Source of the DNA: an uncultured Acidobacteriota bacterium
GTDB lineage: Bacteria > Acidobacteriota > Vicinamibacteria > Marinacidobacterales > SMYC01
Assembly (NCBI GenBank): GCA_947259165.1
Contig: CAMYKY010000005.1
Location: 1-64,000 of the forward strand
Direction: 5' to 3'
DNA length: 64,000 nt
Position numbers and translations under genes: made by a program. The first letter of the stretch is position 1; every line of letters starts with the position of its first letter. The notes beneath the pieces are model-generated. The model saw nothing but the letters and a program-made list of their open reading frames with translations, did not search any database and was not told the DNA's origin. Shown piece after piece: positions 1 to 8,884 of this stretch.

Positions 1-366
1 GCCGCGCTCGACCCCGACGGCTGGCGAGCCATGTTACCGGAGCTCGAGCCGAAGCTCGAAGAAGACAACCGACTACGGATGCTGCTGACCCGCAGGAGCA
101 CCGAGACGTCAGGCCTGGCGTACGACGAGTTCGACGAGGTCTATCCCTCCTCGAGCAACGAAGTGCTCCACGCTCGCTTGCTGGCGTTCGCAGCTCAACT
201 CTACCGCACCGCGACCGTACTCGTCGTGCGGGCAGAGCAGGAAGGCGGAGACGGTCGCTTCACCACACGTCAAATACGCGCCCTCGAAAACGAGCTCGAC
301 CGTCTCGGAATCGGTGAAACCCTGGTCGAGGTTCGAGTCTATCCCGAACCAAGCACTGGGGAGTGA
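1..366 (+). CDS. C-terminal end of an unidentified protein (5' end outside window)
   Basis: The frame is open from the first base and ends in TGA at 364-366, giving 121 visible residues. It therefore looks like the tail of a longer gene cut by the window edge, although an internal ATG at 31 also exists. The visible part is hydrophilic, rich in Glu, Arg and Leu, and probably helical. It contains no motif I recognise. Its C-terminal part (ALENELDRLGIGETLVEVRVYP) reads like a small alpha/beta segment. No membrane segment or signal is visible, and the function is unknown. Confidence 0.5.
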   Translation, partial: AALDPDGWRAMLPELEPKLEEDNRLRMLLTRRSTETSGLAYDEFDEVYPSSSNEVLHARLLAFAAQLYRTATVLVVRAEQEGGDGRFTTRQIRALENELDRLGIGETLVEVRVYPEPSTGE

Positions 367-840
367 GCCTACATCGTTGGGCTCCTGCTTTTGCGGCGGC
401 GGATGAACCGGGCGTCGCAGGCTCACGCGGTGAACTGACATCTCAGCAATAGTCGTTCGCTTGGCTGAAGGGCGGCGGACGGCGGTTTGACAGCAATCGA
501 TTGTTCTGTGTTACGAATCAACGACAGGAAAGAAGCAATTCCGGGGCTTCGCTCGTCCTCGAGATAGTCTGGTGGTGGGAATGTTTGGTTCGATTGAGTC
601 TGACTCGAATCCTTTCATTTATGACCGATGCGGATTGGTCAACCGTGAAGTAGCCCTGCCATCGCACAGTGACACCCCGTTGCGCTCACCCGGTCATGAC
701 TTGAAGATTGAGCGAACACCCGCGAAACTTTCACTTTGTCGTGCCGTACCGGGACGCGCAAACTTTCGGACCACGAACGTTTCTTCGAGACGAGCAGAAT
801 GCGCACCGACGGGCTAGGACAGCAGAAATTTGCGCCCAAC
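367..840. other. Intergenic region without a supported gene
   Basis: About 470 bases separate the first gene from the next. Short open frames occur on both strands here, but none has a convincing ribosome-binding site or protein-like composition. The sequence is less GC-rich than its surroundings around 480-660. It presumably holds the promoter of the downstream membrane-protein genes, but I could not identify a convincing -35/-10 pair. Confidence 0.4.
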
Positions 841-3126
841 ATGGCTTCCCGAGATCCAGTGCATCACACTGCGCTTGGAAGAAGGGCTTGGCGGGTTCTG
901 TTCGCGATTGCGCTCACGCTTTGGTTGACCATCGTCCTTTTTGGGGAGCTCGGGGCGAAGCTGGGTCGATTCGCCGTCCCGGAAATCGCTATCGGGTGGG
1001 CGCTCCTCGTTGCTTTGGTGATCCTTGTGGCCGTGCCTCGCTCGAGCGAACGTTTGTCATTCCGACGTTTCGTCACGGTCGCAGCGATATTGTTTCTTTG
1101 CGGATTTCCGCTCATGCGCTGGTGGATGGAGCATCGACACGTTGCTTCACCTCTAGCGGCGCACGTCTCTCGGCGAGTGGGTGAGCCGTCCGAGCGAACA
1201 CAACCGCTACTCCGGCTCGACGTGCCCGCGCGCCGGTATCTCGCACGTATTGCGCGGCGAAGACGCAACGTCGCCCTGGACATTCGCGGTTTTGTCTATG
1301 TCCCGCGCGCCGGTGACTATCGGTTCGACATGAGCTGCGACGATCGTTGTGAGATTCGCATCGGTGGCGAAACGGTCCTCAAAGGAGAGGGTTCGCGGTT
1401 TGCCGTCGTGAATCTCGTCCGAGGCGTCCACCCTCTGACGATCATCTACGCTCAAACCGGAGGACCGGCGTTGCTCCTGCTCTCCTGGGATCGCCCCGAC
1501 GTCGTCGAGCTATTCCCTCTAGAGGCTTATGTCGGCGGCGACGAGGCGAGTCTCACGAGGCGACGCTTCGCCCTCGAGCCATTCTCACGATCCCTATTTC
1601 TGGGCGCGACGCTTGCCTGGTTTCTGGTAGCGTCATTGCTTTGCGTTCGGCTCTCTGAGACCCGCACCCAATGGAGCGCAGAGCTCGTGTCGGTCTCACG
1701 ACGTTGGCTTGCGCGCCCGGCATCAGCCGAGCCAATAGCGCTCGTTCGACCGCGCCCCTGGCTTGCCGCGGGGATCGCCTTCGCCATGTCCGCGGGACTC
1801 GTGTCGTGGAGGACGCCAGGATGGATCGAGACAGCAAAAGAGCAATATTCGGTAAACCCGCTGCGTATGCCATACGTTTTGGAGCGGCTCGAGGGCTATC
1901 CGCTGTTTCTCCTTTTCATGGCGGTTTTGTGTGTCGCGGTTGCGGCGGCCTTGCGCTTTTCTCGCGGCGCAGAATCGATGGGTCCGTCTCCACGGATGCA
2001 GCGTCGGCTGTTGCTCTGCGGGATCGCGGTGTCGCTTCTCTGCGGCGCCTTCTTATCCGAGCGCGAATGGATGCGCTACGGACAGCCTTGCTACGACTAC
2101 TATTGCGATTTTGCTGAGCTCGTTCGAGCGGGGATGCTGCAGCCAGGTCACACCACCTGGGAGCGGCTTCACCACCACTTGCTCACGAACTATCACTCCA
2201 ACTCGCCGGTCGCACCCATTGTCGTCGGCGCGCTCGGCACTCTTATCCCCGACATCGTCACCGCCTTCAGAATCGTATCCTTGGGAGCGACTCTGGCAAC
2301 TCTCCCTCTGCTCGTGGTCATCTCGAAACGCGATCTCGGACTTCGGGGAATCCCCGTTCTGATCGTGGCCTTCTTGTTCACCGCCTCGGGGGCCGTGGGG
2401 CGCAGTCTGCTCTTTCCGCAGACCGACGCCGTTGCGATGTTCTTGTTCGCTTTGTCGGTAGAGCGATTGCTGGCCTTTCGCCGGAGCGACGGCTGGGGTG
2501 GCTACGTGAGCTCGATCATCGCAATGGCGCTGGCGCTTTTTTCCAAGCTTTCCGCACTCCCGCTTTTGGGAATAGCCGCAGCGATCGTCGTGTGGCCGAT
2601 CCAACCCGACAGCTCAACCGGTAAGAGCCCATCGGCCATGCCCACCTGGCGCTCCTACGCGCGATGGGTAGTCTCGCGGTGTCCCACAGCGGTGGCGGTG
2701 GTCGTCCCTCCCCTCGCCGCGGTTGTGCTCTACGTGTCTTTGTTGGGAACGACGAACAGCTACCGCACCGAATTCGTCCGGATCGCGACACTTGATTCGC
2801 AGCTCAGCTTTCATCTCATTGCATGCGTCGTGACTTTGTTACCCCTTCTCTTGGCTCTCATCTTCACGTTTCGAAGAACCTGGACTGCGACCGAGGCGCT
2901 TTTCGTAGCCATGTTGATGATCTACCTGGGCGGGCTCTGGGGGAGCGGCGCCTCGGGATGGGAGCGTTTCTATTTGAACGCGCTGCCCATGGCACTTCCT
3001 CTCGCGGTAGCGCGATTCGCTCCTCTGCGGGAAATGAAAGATCCTTGGAGCGTGCTCACCCTGTGCGTCGCGTACGCTGTGGCCCACGGCGTCCGCATGG
3101 GGCTCGATCTGTACAACGGGGCTTAA
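841..3126 (+). CDS. Large GT-C-like membrane protein with a PA14-like periplasmic domain
   Basis: This is a multi-pass membrane protein of about 761 residues. Three hydrophobic segments lie in the first 110 residues. A soluble beta-rich stretch follows at roughly residues 125-230 (VYVPRAGDYRFDMSCDD, then IRIGGETVLKGEG and LLLLSWDRP), which resembles PA14/sugar-binding folds. About nine or more further membrane helices follow. The layout fits GT-C glycosyltransferases that take sugars from polyprenyl-phosphate carriers, but no diagnostic catalytic motif is clear, so the enzymatic role is inferred. The frame is open back to a TTG at 736, and ATG 799 is also possible. I chose ATG 841 because it puts a short basic N-terminus directly before the first helix; no start has a strong ribosome-binding site. 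A second large membrane protein follows 60 bases downstream. Confidence 0.6.
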   Translation: MASRDPVHHTALGRRAWRVLFAIALTLWLTIVLFGELGAKLGRFAVPEIAIGWALLVALVILVAVPRSSERLSFRRFVTVAAILFLCGFPLMRWWMEHRHVASPLAAHVSRRVGEPSERTQPLLRLDVPARRYLARIARRRRNVALDIRGFVYVPRAGDYRFDMSCDDRCEIRIGGETVLKGEGSRFAVVNLVRGVHPLTIIYAQTGGPALLLLSWDRPDVVELFPLEAYVGGDEASLTRRRFALEPFSRSLFLGATLAWFLVASLLCVRLSETRTQWSAELVSVSRRWLARPASAEPIALVRPRPWLAAGIAFAMSAGLVSWRTPGWIETAKEQYSVNPLRMPYVLERLEGYPLFLLFMAVLCVAVAAALRFSRGAESMGPSPRMQRRLLLCGIAVSLLCGAFLSEREWMRYGQPCYDYYCDFAELVRAGMLQPGHTTWERLHHHLLTNYHSNSPVAPIVVGALGTLIPDIVTAFRIVSLGATLATLPLLVVISKRDLGLRGIPVLIVAFLFTASGAVGRSLLFPQTDAVAMFLFALSVERLLAFRRSDGWGGYVSSIIAMALALFSKLSALPLLGIAAAIVVWPIQPDSSTGKSPSAMPTWRSYARWVVSRCPTAVAVVVPPLAAVVLYVSLLGTTNSYRTEFVRIATLDSQLSFHLIACVVTLLPLLLALIFTFRRTWTATEALFVAMLMIYLGGLWGSGASGWERFYLNALPMALPLAVARFAPLREMKDPWSVLTLCVAYAVAHGVRMGLDLYNGA

Positions 3127-3186
3127 CGAGCGCGCCACGTTCGGGTATCTCGAGGCAGAGCATCTGAGCTATCGTAGGCGCGCCAC

Positions 3187-5403
3187 ATGAGCTCCATCGC
3201 GTTAGATGACCTCGGCCGCGGCCGCTTTCTATTCTGCTCTCTGCTCTCGTACTTCGTTCTCGCGCTCGTCGCCTTCTACCCCCAGTCGGTTCGGCCCTGG
3301 GACACGATTGCCTACATCGGAGACGCGTTGGAGTCTGTATGGATTATTGCTTGGAACAATCACCAGTTCTTCACCGATCCCGGTAACATATTCGACGCCA
3401 ACATCCTGCATCCTAGTCCCAAAGCAATTACGTATACGGATCACCGCCTGGGGACGTCTTTACTAGTTGCACCCGTGGTTTGGCTATCGGGAAATCCGGT
3501 CCTGGGCTACAACGTCGCGATTGCCCTTGGATGCGTGCTTGCCGCCGGCGCGGCTCATCGACTCGCAAGAAGCCTGGGGGTCAGCGCTTTGGGGGCCTGG
3601 ACCGCCGGCGCTCTTTATGGGTTCAACACCTTCCAGGTGAACGAGGGCGCACGACTTCACATTCTCTACCATGGTTTTCTTCCACTTGCTTTGGAACAGC
3701 TCCTCCGCTTCCTGAAAACGGGGCGAAAACGACATGCCTACTTCACCGGAGCGTGGATGTTCCTTCAGGCGCTTTGCTCGAGCTACCACGTTTTGTACGG
3801 AGCGTTGCTCCTCGGCATCGTCGCATTGGTCGCGTTCGTCGCCCGCCCTGCGCTTTTCATGCGGCGGCTGCCCACGCTCGTCCTTGCAGCTACCCTGGCG
3901 GCGCTTCTGTTTCTTCCCATCCTGGTCCCGTATCTCGAGAGCTCGCGCGTCCACGGGTTCCGACACGAGATGCCAACTGGAATCGACCTCCAGCACTATG
4001 TGACCACGACGCCGACGAACCTGGTCTATGGATCCATCGGCGCCGAGTTTCGTCTTCAGCAACGCGCTCCGCACTTCGTGGGATTCGCGTCGATGGTACT
4101 CGTCGTGGTGTCGCTCGGAGTCTTCGCGTGGAGAAAGGATCCGGACGAACGCGATGATGTCTTGCTCCAAGCTCGAATCTGGGTGCCAGCGGCTCTGGCG
4201 CTCGCCTTAGTCTTCGTCGCCCTCTCACTCGGAAAGGACATGCTGGCCTTCGGTCACAGCTTCGGGCCCGGCCCCTATCGACTGTTGTACGACTGGGTGC
4301 CAGGGTTTCAGAAAGTCCGCATTCCCGAGAGGTTGAGCGTGGTGGCGATGTTGTTCATCGCATTGCTCGTCGGCCGGGGGATATCGCTTGTCGAGCGTTT
4401 CCGCGCGCCCTGGCTTGCGTATCTGCTCGCACTCTTCGTGCCGATGGAGCATCTATCCCCACTTCCCGAAACAACGCGCATTCCGGTGACCGACAGTGTG
4501 CCTACCGTCTACCGTTGGCTCGACGAACAACCTGCCGAAGCGGTAGCGGAGGTGCCCATACACGGCGAGGCGCTGGTGCGCAAGGAAACGCTGGAGATGT
4601 ATTTCTCCTCTTACCATCACAAGCCCATCATCCATGGGTACGAGAGCTATCCGCCGCTCATCACGAGCATTCTCAGGCAGCTCGCTCTCGAGTTCCCGAC
4701 CGAGTCGAGTATCGAGGGATTTCGTCGAGTTGGCGTTGACACGGTCATCGTGCACCGGGGTCGACTCGGGTCCGAGGAAGTCGAAGCGAAGCTGCCAGAA
4801 TGGATTCAGAAGGGGCGGCTAACGCCTCTGTCGAGATTCACCGGCGACCAGTCCGTCGTCTACGACGCCGTAGCTGATGAAGTCTACCGGTTGACGCCAC
4901 GCGAGCCCCCGCTTCGCGCAGCCGCATATCCGTCGGGACGTCCCTTCCGAGATCCAGCGTGGCAGTATCGGGCCACAAGGGGCGATCCTTACCAGGCTGT
5001 CGACGGTAGTCTCGAGTCCTCGTGGATCGTCATGCAACCTCTATTGGGCGACGAAGTCTTCGAAGTCGATTTTGGAGAGGCGGTAGCGGTGTCCGGCATC
5101 GTGCTTCGCCTTCGCCGTGGCAGCAAGTTTCCTCCGCGATTCAGAATCGTCGGCTGGGACGAAAGCGGCCAACGGGTTCGCCTCGCGCGGTATGACGCCT
5201 CACATGCAGTGCAGCTTCTCGACGCGCTCATGGAGAACCCAGGCGAGGCAGCTTTGGGATTCGACCTCGGTGGCGTCGAGGTGACGAGCTTATCGCTCAA
5301 CATCGGACGCGGCGGCACCCGTTTCGACCGCACTTTGATTCCGGGGTGGTCAATCCCCGAGATCGAGATATGGGTCAACCGGGAGGCAGAAAAGTTGCGC
5401 TGA
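3187..5403 (+). CDS. GT-C-like/YfhO-like membrane protein with C-terminal discoidin-like domain
   Basis: This 738-residue protein has about 11-13 membrane helices in its first 420 residues. A soluble region follows (for example VPTVYRWLDEQPAEAVAEVP), of the kind seen at the C-terminal side of YfhO-like and related GT-C proteins. The last 150 residues look like an F5/8 type C (discoidin) beta-sandwich: AVDGSLESSWIVMQP, then FEVDFGEAVAVSGIVLRLR. Such domains bind sugars. The predicted role is transfer or handling of cell-surface sugars at the outer face of the inner membrane. The start is ATG 3187, with a GTAGGCG stretch upstream, 60 bases after the previous gene on the same strand, so the two may be co-transcribed. 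The exact substrate cannot be told from sequence. Confidence 0.6.
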   Translation: MSSIALDDLGRGRFLFCSLLSYFVLALVAFYPQSVRPWDTIAYIGDALESVWIIAWNNHQFFTDPGNIFDANILHPSPKAITYTDHRLGTSLLVAPVVWLSGNPVLGYNVAIALGCVLAAGAAHRLARSLGVSALGAWTAGALYGFNTFQVNEGARLHILYHGFLPLALEQLLRFLKTGRKRHAYFTGAWMFLQALCSSYHVLYGALLLGIVALVAFVARPALFMRRLPTLVLAATLAALLFLPILVPYLESSRVHGFRHEMPTGIDLQHYVTTTPTNLVYGSIGAEFRLQQRAPHFVGFASMVLVVVSLGVFAWRKDPDERDDVLLQARIWVPAALALALVFVALSLGKDMLAFGHSFGPGPYRLLYDWVPGFQKVRIPERLSVVAMLFIALLVGRGISLVERFRAPWLAYLLALFVPMEHLSPLPETTRIPVTDSVPTVYRWLDEQPAEAVAEVPIHGEALVRKETLEMYFSSYHHKPIIHGYESYPPLITSILRQLALEFPTESSIEGFRRVGVDTVIVHRGRLGSEEVEAKLPEWIQKGRLTPLSRFTGDQSVVYDAVADEVYRLTPREPPLRAAAYPSGRPFRDPAWQYRATRGDPYQAVDGSLESSWIVMQPLLGDEVFEVDFGEAVAVSGIVLRLRRGSKFPPRFRIVGWDESGQRVRLARYDASHAVQLLDALMENPGEAALGFDLGGVEVTSLSLNIGRGGTRFDRTLIPGWSIPEIEIWVNREAEKLR

Positions 5404-5650
5404 ACCACGCGCGCCTCAAAGAAGGATGAGCAGGTCAAGCTCAATCGCAGTGCTTGCCGGCTGAAGGGTGCATCCGGGTAGTACCGGTAGTACACGCCAT
5501 CGATCCACACACCGTCTCGGGTGTCCAGGACGGACAGGCGTGATCCATATCGGCACGGAAAGGAGCGAGCCCAGAATCATCGCGCCGGCGCAACGAAATC
5601 GGTAACGACCGTTGCGTGCTCCGGGGCCGTACGCTAACCTTCATCGCGGC
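5404..5650. other. Intergenic region, no gene supported
   Basis: About 250 bases lie between the discoidin-domain membrane protein and the sulfatase-like lipoprotein. A minus-strand open frame crosses it but overlaps the real upstream gene and has no independent support. No clear promoter or terminator was recognised. Confidence 0.35.
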
Positions 5651-6940
5651 ATGGCACGATTTTCGACTTTCACCTTCGGCGTTTCGTTGTGTCTCGCATC
5701 CTGCAGCCCGTCGCAGAGGACGTCGTCATCAGCTTGCGAGGGTTGCAGCGTCTTGTTGATTACGATGGATACAGTAGGGGCCGACCGTCTGGAGTGCTAC
5801 GGCTATACCCAAGAGACGGCGCCCAACGTGTGCGGCCTCGCCGACGAGGGAGCTCTCTTCACCAGGGCGTTCAGTCAGTCTTCTTGGACGCTTCCCGCGC
5901 ATGCCTCGATGCTCTCCGGGCGTTACCCGAACGAGCACGGCGCGGTGACGATGCGAAGTCGGATGAGCGTCGAGCAACCACGTCTCGCCCGGATCCTGCG
6001 GCGAGAGGGCTATGCGACCGGTGCCATTATCAGTGCGCGCCTGCTCGACCCCAACTTCGGACTGCGACAGGGGTTCGACAAGTTCGACTTCTCCGCCGTG
6101 GAACGCGGAATCCATTCGAGCTTCGCGGCTTCCGTTTCCGATAATGCCATTTCCTGGCTGCAGGAGACTACATCGCCGTTTTTCTTGTGGCTGCACTATT
6201 ACGACCCGCATCACGCGTTTCTCGTGCATGACGGTACCGACGACCCGCAGCCGGAGATTGCCGACGACATCCTCGAGTATCCGTACTGGAACGAGCATCC
6301 CTCTCCTGACTTCGATTACTACCGCGCGCACGAGGAGGTTTTCGCCGCGCGCTACGACGGCGAGCTACGTTTCACCGATACCCATATCGGCCGGGTTCTC
6401 GACCATCTACGTGATACCGGCCGTATCGACGACACCATCGTCTATGTGACCGCGGATCACGGTGAAGCTTTCGCGACACATGAGTTGTCGGGCCACGACA
6501 ATGTCCTCTACGACGAGCTCATACACGTACCCTTGATCGTCCGGGCACCGGGCGATACCGCGCCCCGGATCGTCGACACTGTCCAAGAGACGCGCGATAT
6601 CTTCCACACGACACTCGAGGTTCTGGGCGTCGAGTCGCAGTGGGCGTCCGGATACAACCTCCTGAGCGATACTCGAGAGTACGCTTTCACAGAAGTCGAA
6701 AGCCGCAACGAGCACAAACGCGCCGCGATCGTCGGCGAACGGTGGAAGCTCGTCTACACGCTCGACAACACCGTAGAGCTCTACGATCGAAGCGCCGATC
6801 CGAGCGAGACCGAAAACGTCGCAACGGACAATCCCGACCTGGTCAAGGAGCTTCTCACCCGGCTCACGAACGAGATGAACATCGTCATCCTCGACGAAGA
6901 GGCCGTCGATCAGTTGCGGGCGCTCGGCTACGTCAACTAA
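5651..6940 (+). CDS. Sulfatase-superfamily lipoprotein lacking the formylglycine cysteine
   Basis: This is a 429-residue alkaline-phosphatase-superfamily hydrolase of the sulfatase branch. The N-terminus MARFSTFTFGVSLCLASC is a lipoprotein signal with Cys18 as the lipidation site, which is why ATG 5651 is preferred over the upstream in-frame start at 5612. Metal-ligand motifs are visible: LLITMDTVGADRL near the N-terminus, then VTADHGEAFATHELSGHDN. The nucleophile region reads SSWTLPAHASMLSGRYP. In type I sulfatases this position is Cys or Ser (CxPxR, converted to formylglycine), but here it is Thr. The enzyme may therefore be a phospho- or phosphonate-ester hydrolase rather than a classical sulfatase. 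Its 3' end overlaps the convergent downstream gene by 8 bases. Confidence 0.8.
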   Translation: MARFSTFTFGVSLCLASCSPSQRTSSSACEGCSVLLITMDTVGADRLECYGYTQETAPNVCGLADEGALFTRAFSQSSWTLPAHASMLSGRYPNEHGAVTMRSRMSVEQPRLARILRREGYATGAIISARLLDPNFGLRQGFDKFDFSAVERGIHSSFAASVSDNAISWLQETTSPFFLWLHYYDPHHAFLVHDGTDDPQPEIADDILEYPYWNEHPSPDFDYYRAHEEVFAARYDGELRFTDTHIGRVLDHLRDTGRIDDTIVYVTADHGEAFATHELSGHDNVLYDELIHVPLIVRAPGDTAPRIVDTVQETRDIFHTTLEVLGVESQWASGYNLLSDTREYAFTEVESRNEHKRAAIVGERWKLVYTLDNTVELYDRSADPSETENVATDNPDLVKELLTRLTNEMNIVILDEEAVDQLRALGYVN

Positions 6941-8720
6941 CGGCCGCCGGTACTTGCAGGATCCGGATCGTCGGACCGGATAGCCGTCCCTCCTCCGGCT
7001 TGAACTCTTTCACGAGCGGACAAATCTGGAAGAGTTTCTCGTAGTTTTTCGTCTGCCGGTGCTCCGGGCCGAACCGCTCGTAGCTCGTGGAGGTCACGAT
7101 CAGATACTGCGCCCCGGCTTCACCGTGATGGGCGACACCGATGTCGATGACACGCTTCGACTCGGTCACATCGAAACGCTGGCGGTCGAGAACCGGCGTG
7201 TGGCGCTCGACGGCGAAGTGGGTGCCCGGCGGCAGGTGCGCGTCGATCCAAAGTGCCGCCATCGTTCCCGTATCCGGAAGCGTCACGAGACGATTCCGCC
7301 GCAGCGTCATCGATATTGGAAACCACAAGACGAACACCATGACCACGACGAGCGCGAGTGTCTCGAGTGGCCACGACCGGAAGCCGGCGGGTCGCCCTGC
7401 GCGCCGTTCGAGCCGCCCGCGGACGAAAGCGATCGACTCGACGATTCCGTAGCCGGCCAACACGGCAAAAAACGGATAGACGGGCATGAGATTTCCCGCG
7501 AAGTTGATTCTCTGCGAGCTGTAGAAGCTGTAATAAAGAACCGGGTAAATCAGGAACACTGCGAGCCGCCGATCGATACGATACAGCGCCATCACGAGCC
7601 CGAGGAGACTCGCTAGAAACGGCCAGAGTCCCGCGCCGTATCGCACGGTGTAGCTTGCATGCGTCCTCCAGTTGTCGACCCCTTCGGCGCCGGCCAAGCC
7701 CTGAAAGCCATAGTTGTACAGTCCCGCGCCGACGTGATCCAGGAAACGGGCGAGATCGGCGAAGAAATAAGGACAGCCCGCGGTGAAACCGACGATCGAG
7801 CCGAGCGCGCCAAGATAGAGATCGGGCCCGCTGAGGAAGCCGATTCCTCGACGAAAGAGCACCGCAACGAAAAACGGGATCAGTAGTAGCGCCGCGTTGT
7901 ACTTTACGGCGACCGCGAAGCCGACGGCGGTGCCGGCGGCCAATGCGAAGGCTCGCCCTCCTCGATCGAGGTAGACGAGTGTCACGAAGACACTCACCGT
8001 CGAGAAGAGGACCAGCAGCGCGTCCGGTTTGTTGTACTGAGAGATCTCGACCACCCCCGGTGCGACCGCGAGAAGCGCCGCCGACACCAGGCCCACGCGC
8101 GTCCCAAAGACCCACCGCCCGAGTACAAAGACCGCGAGAACCGCCAACACACCTGGAACCACGCCGGCGCCGAAGCGCCCCCAAAACAGCATGTCCTCGA
8201 TTTGCATCTGATGGACACTGCTCCAACGCCCGGTGGGAGCCTCGAGATAGAAGACGACGAGGTAGGTCGCGATGTTGACATACGGCTGGACGCTCGGGTG
8301 GTGCCACCAGTGGGGATTCATGTCGCCGCGTTTGATCATCTGCAAGTACGAGTGCACGTACTCGTACTCGTCAGGGATGTAGCTTTGGGGAAGTCCACTT
8401 TTGATGCCGTCGTAACGCACCGCGCTCGCGACAACGAGAATTACGATGACGAGGATGGGTGTCTTGGCGCGGCGGAGAAGCCCGATGAGCTCTTCCCGAT
8501 TTCCCGGAAGCCCCCAGTAACACACCAAAAACCAGACCGCGGTGAGGGCGATGACCCCCAACGCGATACTCCTCCGGGACACCGCGGGCTCGGCGAAGCT
8601 CAGATAATACGCGTTGGTGAGAAGCGTCGCTGTCGAGAGCAGAAGCAAGACGAAGCCGACGCGCCGGCGCGTGCGTTGTTCAGGTCGCCAGGATCCGAAG
8701 CTATCGGCGAGCCGCATCAT
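6933..8720 (-). CDS. GT39-family (PMT/ArnT-like) membrane glycosyltransferase
   Basis: This 595-residue protein has about 12 hydrophobic helices and a short soluble C-terminus. The first periplasmic loop holds the acidic pair and aromatic/His-rich stretch typical of GT39 proteins (YIPDEYEYVHSYLQM, then HWWHHPSVQPY). These enzymes move a sugar from polyprenyl phosphate to protein, lipid or another sugar on the periplasmic face. The start is ATG 8720. It lies downstream of another GT-C-like gene on the same strand, with a 164-base gap. The acceptor is unknown. Confidence 0.75.
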   Translation of the reverse strand: MMRLADSFGSWRPEQRTRRRVGFVLLLLSTATLLTNAYYLSFAEPAVSRRSIALGVIALTAVWFLVCYWGLPGNREELIGLLRRAKTPILVIVILVVASAVRYDGIKSGLPQSYIPDEYEYVHSYLQMIKRGDMNPHWWHHPSVQPYVNIATYLVVFYLEAPTGRWSSVHQMQIEDMLFWGRFGAGVVPGVLAVLAVFVLGRWVFGTRVGLVSAALLAVAPGVVEISQYNKPDALLVLFSTVSVFVTLVYLDRGGRAFALAAGTAVGFAVAVKYNAALLLIPFFVAVLFRRGIGFLSGPDLYLGALGSIVGFTAGCPYFFADLARFLDHVGAGLYNYGFQGLAGAEGVDNWRTHASYTVRYGAGLWPFLASLLGLVMALYRIDRRLAVFLIYPVLYYSFYSSQRINFAGNLMPVYPFFAVLAGYGIVESIAFVRGRLERRAGRPAGFRSWPLETLALVVVMVFVLWFPISMTLRRNRLVTLPDTGTMAALWIDAHLPPGTHFAVERHTPVLDRQRFDVTESKRVIDIGVAHHGEAGAQYLIVTSTSYERFGPEHRQTKNYEKLFQICPLVKEFKPEEGRLSGPTIRILQVPAAVS

Positions 8721-8884
8721 CGGCCGGCGTTGAACATCTGAAACTTCGCGTGTTTACGGGCTCCTCGCTCGACGAAGCGCTCAGGGTATGCTGACATTGG
8801 CTCACATCATATAGAAGCTTCAGAACTTCGAGCAAACATCGGGTCCTGGGAGGCATCACGCTCGAACGGAAACAGTCCACTAAG

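Noticed and set aside
572-817. Short plus-strand frame before the first membrane protein
   Set aside because: It has no ribosome-binding site and a random composition, and it overlaps the 5' extension of the real gene.
7120-8307. 395-codon frame on the same strand as the GT39 gene, in another frame
   Set aside because: It is an Arg/Pro-rich shadow of a GC-rich gene. The GT39 frame has clear membrane helices and family motifs, so this one is discarded.
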